A program made the translations under genes and the position numbers. DNA of 64,000 nt. Source: DATMBF01 sp035559595. GTDB taxonomy: Bacteria; Bacteroidota; Ignavibacteria; UBA10030. The notes beneath the pieces are model-generated. The model made no database searches and was not told the DNA's origin. It saw only the letters and a program-made list of their open reading frames with translations. Location of the stretch: the NCBI GenBank assembly GCA_035559595.1, contig DATMBF010000028.1, positions 156,918 to 220,917 on the forward strand, given 5' to 3'. Positions 60,087 through 64,000 of this stretch are shown here, piece after piece (within the stretch, counting starts at the first letter, position 1; every line of letters starts with the position of its first letter).

Positions 60087-60103
60087 CAGTGCAGTTCAGT
60101 GCA
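60087..60103. repeat. Direct repeat CAGTGCA in the leader of the T9SS cargo gene
   Basis: Two CAGTGCA copies 10 bases apart (60087-60093 and 60097-60103), just downstream of the predicted transcription start. One helical turn spacing would suit a regulator, but no protein is implicated. Confidence 0.35.
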
Positions 60104-60111
60104 ATCGAGCC

Positions 60112-60140
60112 ACAATATCAGAAAAGAGTTTGTAAGTCAA
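60112..60140 (-). promoter_or_regulatory. Promoter of the first T9SS cargo gene
   Basis: Minus strand TTGACT, 17 bases, TATTGT; predicted start near 60105, 35-nt leader. Confidence 0.6.
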
Positions 60141-60156
60141 TGTGATGGAACTCAAG

Positions 60157-63100
60157 CTACTTAATCATGACCATTTTCTTCGTGAACACTTTATCAAATG
60201 CATTTCGTCCCGTTACTTCCGCGGCTTTCGCTCCGTCATAGGTAACAGCCTTTAATCTATAGAAATACACGCCGGATGGGACTGTGGCGCCGTGATCATC
60301 TCTGCCATCCCACAACACTGCATACCGACCGACATCGTAATCACCTGAAATAAGCGTGCGAACTTTCCGGCCAAGAATATCAAAGATCTCCATCTCGGCC
60401 CTCACGAGCATCGACGGTGTCTCAGGAATTTCAAATCGAATTGTTGTTCCCGCATTGAAAGGATTCGGATAATTCTGATCCAATGCGAACGTCTGAGGAT
60501 ATTTCCCCGGTGACGGAACCTCTTTGATCGTCGCAACTGCCTGTGCAGCATTTGTCGGGCCACTGGCAATGACCTGAAGAATCTCGATATCGTCGAGCGA
60601 CTTCACCTGAACCGGTAATCTCAAGATAGGTCCTGTCCCCGGCTCAATCTCTTTGTTCTCGAGATTGTAAATAACCACGCGGACCTCCCCGCTTCGATTG
60701 GCGACGGGCACATGCATCTTCTCAAGTCGCGGGAACAGTACATCGGGTCCTGTGACATTTGATCCAGTCTTCACTCTGAAGACGAGCTGCAATCCTTTCA
60801 ACGACTGCGTGTTGTTGAGAATGAACCGAACACCGGCGGCAGTGAGTTCGAACTGTGCCTGATATGGTGCTGGGGTGGCTCCCTCAGCCTGTTCATTCTG
60901 CACGCTAAGCGCTGGCAAAACGCTAGGCCGTGTCGAGGATGGCGATTCAAGGATGGAATTCACGAGGGCGACGGCATCATGAACCTCGATCCTGCCGTTA
61001 CCGTTCATGTCTGCCCGGACCTGGTTCGTGGAGGAAAGTTGGGCTCTTCCAAGAATGTGATCAATGACAGCCGTGACGTCGGCGATGTTCACCTGGGTAT
61101 CGTTGTTTGCATCACCCGCGATCATGGTCGCCGTGGCGTAAAACGAGAGAGGACTGCCGATCATCCCCGGTGCCGATGCGACCACACGGTATTGACCCGG
61201 ACGAATGCCCAACCGGAGGAGCGTTGAAGCCTGCCCATTGAAATCTGTCGTCGCTGTCGTAATGCTCAAATCCTGGCCACTTGCACCGGCCGGGAAGTCG
61301 AGAATCGAAAACCTCACCCTCACTCCTTGCAGCCGATTTCCAGCAGAATCGAGCACTGTCACGATAAATGGCTTCTGCAACAGTGATCCAAGAGAACCGG
61401 TTTGATTCCCTCCATCTGTCGCCGAGATCGTTGCCGACCGGACTGCCATGACGTTAAAGGTAACCGGGCTACCTGATAAGCCTTGCGACGACGCAGCCAC
61501 AACATAGGAACCGGCAACATCACCGAGTGTTAAATAGGAAACGGCGCGACCCGCCGAGTCCGTGGTAACACTTGTTGGGAATAACCGATGGCCTTGGGCA
61601 TTCGGAGGAGCGTTTTGAACAGAGAATGAGACAAGAACACCTGGCAGAGGTAGACCTTCTCCGCTCGAGGCAACAACGACAAATGGCTCAAGCAGTGTTG
61701 TTCCCACAGCCGCAATCTGAGAGTTACCACCTCCAGAAACAAGCGATGCGCTCTGATCGGAAGTCGCGTTGGCCTCGAAACGAACGGGGCTACCTGTGAG
61801 ACCTGAAGAAGAAGCAGAGACCTTGTATTTCCCCACTTTGTTACCCAACGTGAGATATGATGACGCCCGACCCAAACCGTCGGTAATAACATTCGTCACG
61901 CTGAGGGCTTGACCTATAGCCGCAGGTGGAATCGAGTCTATCGCAAACGTAACCCGAACTCCAGAAATCGGATTATTTCCGGAATCCCTTACCACGATCG
62001 AGAACGGAAGCGGAAGCGTTGTATTGATAACAGCTTGCTGATGAGTTCCGGACAAGTGAGTAATGAACGCCGGCGCTCCACCCGTTGCCACCACGGCAAA
62101 TGAGACGCTCTTGTTTGCCAACGCTGGTGAAGAAGCTGTAATGACATAGGTCCCAACCTTATCGCCGAGCGTAAATGTGGTCCTCGCAATCCCCGCAGTA
62201 TCTGTCACCGACTGGCCTGGCGTCGTTGCATGACCCTGAGCATTAAGTGGAATAACGTCAACCGTGAAGGTCACCGTCGCGCCCTCTACGGGATTCCCAC
62301 CCTGGTCGGTCACCAAAACGGCCAGAGCATTTGGCAACGTTGTTTTGATGGCCGCGCGCTGGTGGTTGCCTGAGCTTTGCACAAGAGAAGCAGGAGCCCC
62401 GGCTGTTGCGACAGCCCGGAAGGTCGTCGGCTGCGGTAGACCCGAGGACTTTGCCTGCACAATGTACTCCCCTAAGCGGTTGCCAAGTGTAAGAACCGTT
62501 GACGCCTGACCCGCTGCGTCGGTGAAGGATCGCGTTACACTCAGGCGTTGTCCGGACGCTCCGATTGGTTTGCTCGTAATGCTGAACGAAACTCCAACGC
62601 CGGCTATCGGCACCCCATCGGCATCCTTAATCGTTACCTTCATTGTGTCAAGCAGGGAGTTGACCACTCTCCGCTGATCATGACCGGCAGTTCGTTCGAT
62701 GAGGAATGCCGGGGCTCGGATTGCACTCACGACAAACTCGACCGGCGGAGAGGAAAATCCCAGAGCAGTTGCCGAAACACGATACATGCCGACCTCATTC
62801 CCAAGAGTCACTCTTGTTGAGGCCTCACCTAGGGGATTCGTCAATACCGTGTCATTCTCGAGCGTAGCGTTCTGTGGCTCAGACGGAGCCAAAGAAATCG
62901 AAAAAAGAATCGGAGCTCCACTGATTCCATTCCCGAGGGAATCCAAAAGCGCCACGGTCAGTGGATCCTCTGGTTGAGTGGATATCGGCGCGCTCTGATT
63001 ATCACCGGATCGTACGACCAGTCGAGAGGCGCCAACAGCAACGACCGAGAATTCCACCGGGCTCCCGGCAAGATTTGACGAAGTCACCAAAACGCTATAC

Positions 63101-64000
63101 CGTCCCGCCCGATTACCGAGTGTGAGTTCTGTCGAAGCTCTTCCGGTAGAGTCTGTCACTGCATTGGTCAAACTCAAGCTTTGGCCTTCCGCACCGTCCG
63201 GAACAATTCCAAAGGAAAATTCGACCGGCACATCGGAGACGGGATTCTGGAGGGAATCACGAACCAGAACAGTGATGGGTTCGACCACTTTCCCACCGAC
63301 AATACCATTCTTCGTCGTACTGTTCACCGCCGAGAGTTGCGATGCCGCACCGGCCGTCGCAAATGCCACAAAGTCCACAGGATTCCCCGGAAGCGCAGTC
63401 CACGTTGCTCGAACTTTGTAGGTTCCCACTCTTCTGCCCAAAGTCAATTCTGTTGAAGCTTGTCCACGGGAGTCAGTCTGCACCCTGGGAGACGAGAGAG
63501 ACACTCCCCCTGCGTTCTCTGGCTGCTCAACAATGGAAAACTCCACATCAGTCCCTTCAATCGGTAATCCTCGTTGATCTGTTACCGTAACCACAAGAGG
63601 ATTCCGCAAAGCGGTACCGACAGCAGCGCGTTGTGAATTACCCGAGGTCAACGTCACTGCTGCCGCAGGAATAGCCGCAAGGGTGAACGTCTGCTGACCC
63701 AGTGAGAGCCCTTGCGCAACAGCCTGCACGATATAGTACCCCGGTCGGTTCCCAAACGTTACCATCCCATATGCTCGCCCAAAGGAATCCGTAACAGCTA
63801 AAGTGGGTGTGAGATTATGTCCTCCTGTCCCATCGGGGAAGCTCACCCAGCTAAAGGAGATCGGAATGTTGGGAACAGGATTTCCTCCAACATCTAAAAC
63901 TTGTACAACAAGCGGCAACGGCAGTGTAAGATTCACCTCGGCGCTTTGCTCATCTCCGGAATGCTTGAGAAGACTAACAGCCGTGCCGTGCGTTGCAACC
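60157..64000 (-). CDS. Large tandem Ig-like (BIG1-type) surface protein with dockerin-like and T9SS domains, N-terminus outside window
   Basis: The frame is open through the right window edge (1281 codons visible; a GTG at 63936 is internal, since the repeat pattern continues upstream of it). From the N-terminal side: one partial and eight complete Ig-like units of about 105 residues, each with the order SGNxQ ... LVVxVxDxxGNPVxGVxVxFS ... TDSxGxASTxLTLGNxxGxYxV; then a dockerin-like pair of calcium loops (GDANNDTQVNIADV and ADMNGNGRIEVHDAV), a cohesin-like beta domain (YQAQFELTAAGVRFIL ... ), and a FlgD-like T9SS tail beginning LDQNYPNPFNAG. The BIG1 fold resembles invasin-type adhesins. Function as an adhesin or matrix protein is inference. 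Confidence 0.9.
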   Translation of the reverse strand, partial: VATHGTAVSLLKHSGDEQSAEVNLTLPLPLVVQVLDVGGNPVPNIPISFSWVSFPDGTGGHNLTPTLAVTDSFGRAYGMVTFGNRPGYYIVQAVAQGLSLGQQTFTLAAIPAAAVTLTSGNSQRAAVGTALRNPLVVTVTDQRGLPIEGTDVEFSIVEQPENAGGVSLSSPRVQTDSRGQASTELTLGRRVGTYKVRATWTALPGNPVDFVAFATAGAASQLSAVNSTTKNGIVGGKVVEPITVLVRDSLQNPVSDVPVEFSFGIVPDGAEGQSLSLTNAVTDSTGRASTELTLGNRAGRYSVLVTSSNLAGSPVEFSVVAVGASRLVVRSGDNQSAPISTQPEDPLTVALLDSLGNGISGAPILFSISLAPSEPQNATLENDTVLTNPLGEASTRVTLGNEVGMYRVSATALGFSSPPVEFVVSAIRAPAFLIERTAGHDQRRVVNSLLDTMKVTIKDADGVPIAGVGVSFSITSKPIGASGQRLSVTRSFTDAAGQASTVLTLGNRLGEYIVQAKSSGLPQPTTFRAVATAGAPASLVQSSGNHQRAAIKTTLPNALAVLVTDQGGNPVEGATVTFTVDVIPLNAQGHATTPGQSVTDTAGIARTTFTLGDKVGTYVITASSPALANKSVSFAVVATGGAPAFITHLSGTHQQAVINTTLPLPFSIVVRDSGNNPISGVRVTFAIDSIPPAAIGQALSVTNVITDGLGRASSYLTLGNKVGKYKVSASSSGLTGSPVRFEANATSDQSASLVSGGGNSQIAAVGTTLLEPFVVVASSGEGLPLPGVLVSFSVQNAPPNAQGHRLFPTSVTTDSAGRAVSYLTLGDVAGSYVVAASSQGLSGSPVTFNVMAVRSATISATDGGNQTGSLGSLLQKPFIVTVLDSAGNRLQGVRVRFSILDFPAGASGQDLSITTATTDFNGQASTLLRLGIRPGQYRVVASAPGMIGSPLSFYATATMIAGDANNDTQVNIADVTAVIDHILGRAQLSSTNQVRADMNGNGRIEVHDAVALVNSILESPSSTRPSVLPALSVQNEQAEGATPAPYQAQFELTAAGVRFILNNTQSLKGLQLVFRVKTGSNVTGPDVLFPRLEKMHVPVANRSGEVRVVIYNLENKEIEPGTGPILRLPVQVKSLDDIEILQVIASGPTNAAQAVATIKEVPSPGKYPQTFALDQNYPNPFNAGTTIRFEIPETPSMLVRAEMEIFDILGRKVRTLISGDYDVGRYAVLWDGRDDHGATVPSGVYFYRLKAVTYDGAKAAEVTGRNAFDKVFTKKMVMIK
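61127..64000 (-). repeat. Array of about 315-bp Ig-domain repeats
   Basis: Nine units (eight whole, one cut by the window edge) with a period of about 315-321 bases, conserved at protein level and diverged in DNA, for example LTLGN (or LTLGD) near the end of nearly every unit. The boundary near 63678 marks the start of the first whole unit. Confidence 0.85.

Noticed and set aside
1..64000. CRISPR arrays, tRNA or rRNA genes, insertion sequences
   Set aside because: I read the gaps between genes and found no spaced direct repeats of CRISPR type, no cloverleaf-like segment and no transposase; the only long repeat array is the Ig-domain coding repeat.

Overview
The window reads as ordinary chromosome of an uncultured FCB-group bacterium, most likely Ignavibacteria or a close Chlorobi/Bacteroidota relative. 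The evidence is two surface proteins ending in a type IX secretion (T9SS) C-terminal domain with the NYPNPFN signature, a TonB-dependent receptor with a carboxypeptidase-like N-terminal domain, an Omp85 protein (Gram-negative envelope), the futalosine route to menaquinone, and HPr kinase beside a short hibernation factor. There is no phage, insertion sequence, CRISPR array, tRNA or rRNA that I can see. Coding density is very high: the largest gene-free stretch is about 280 bases (32588-32866), and all but one of the 51 genes lie on the minus strand, so transcription runs from high to low coordinates.

Region by region (left to right, i.e. downstream to upstream for minus-strand units). 1-4930: menaquinone cluster with an mqnE-mqnA fusion, UbiD-like (mqnL), UbiX-like (mqnM) and UbiA-like (mqnP) genes. 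4951-10535: metG, DNA polymerase III delta prime, an Omp85 outer-membrane protein and a small DUF2795 gene. 10582-11620: M23 peptidase with its own promoter. 11635-17837: a seven-gene unit (unknown 179-aa gene, ybeY, smg-like, topA, xer, hpf, hprK) preceded by a strong promoter and a leader with a terminator hairpin and a possible antiterminator. 17841-26512: metallo-hydrolase, gamma carbonic anhydrase-like protein, DUF3108, S41 protease, GH57 glucanotransferase-like enzyme, TonB-dependent receptor. 26583-31943: lysS, rluB, scpB, scpA, trpS. 32084-34128: HNH endonuclease and aroC. 34207-40382: DedA-like protein, small barrel protein, NUDIX, PfkB kinase, mtnA, recO, htrA in one run. 40401-42269: P1 peptidase and TrmH-like methyltransferase. 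42241-50992: 215-aa basic-tailed protein, prmC, dtd, phosphatase-superfamily protein, comEC, M3-like peptidase, methylmalonyl-CoA mutase subunit. 51052-55222: response regulator, amidohydrolase, sodium:solute symporter. 55280-58482: the only plus-strand gene, a GH38 alpha-mannosidase, divergent from the symporter. 58604-64000: two T9SS cargo proteins, the second a large tandem Ig-like protein open at the right window edge.

Many neighbours are translationally coupled by ATGA, GTGA or TTGA overlaps, and TTG/GTG starts are common. Reading the upstream regions gives a recurring promoter form, TTGNNN - 17 bases - TANNTT, with leaders usually 35-55 nt. I found no obvious new defence or mobile system. 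The most unusual items are the MqnE-MqnA fusion, the attenuator-like leader at 17663-17837, a probable CTG start for trpS, two apparently leaderless genes, and the basic-tailed 215-aa protein at the head of the prmC unit.
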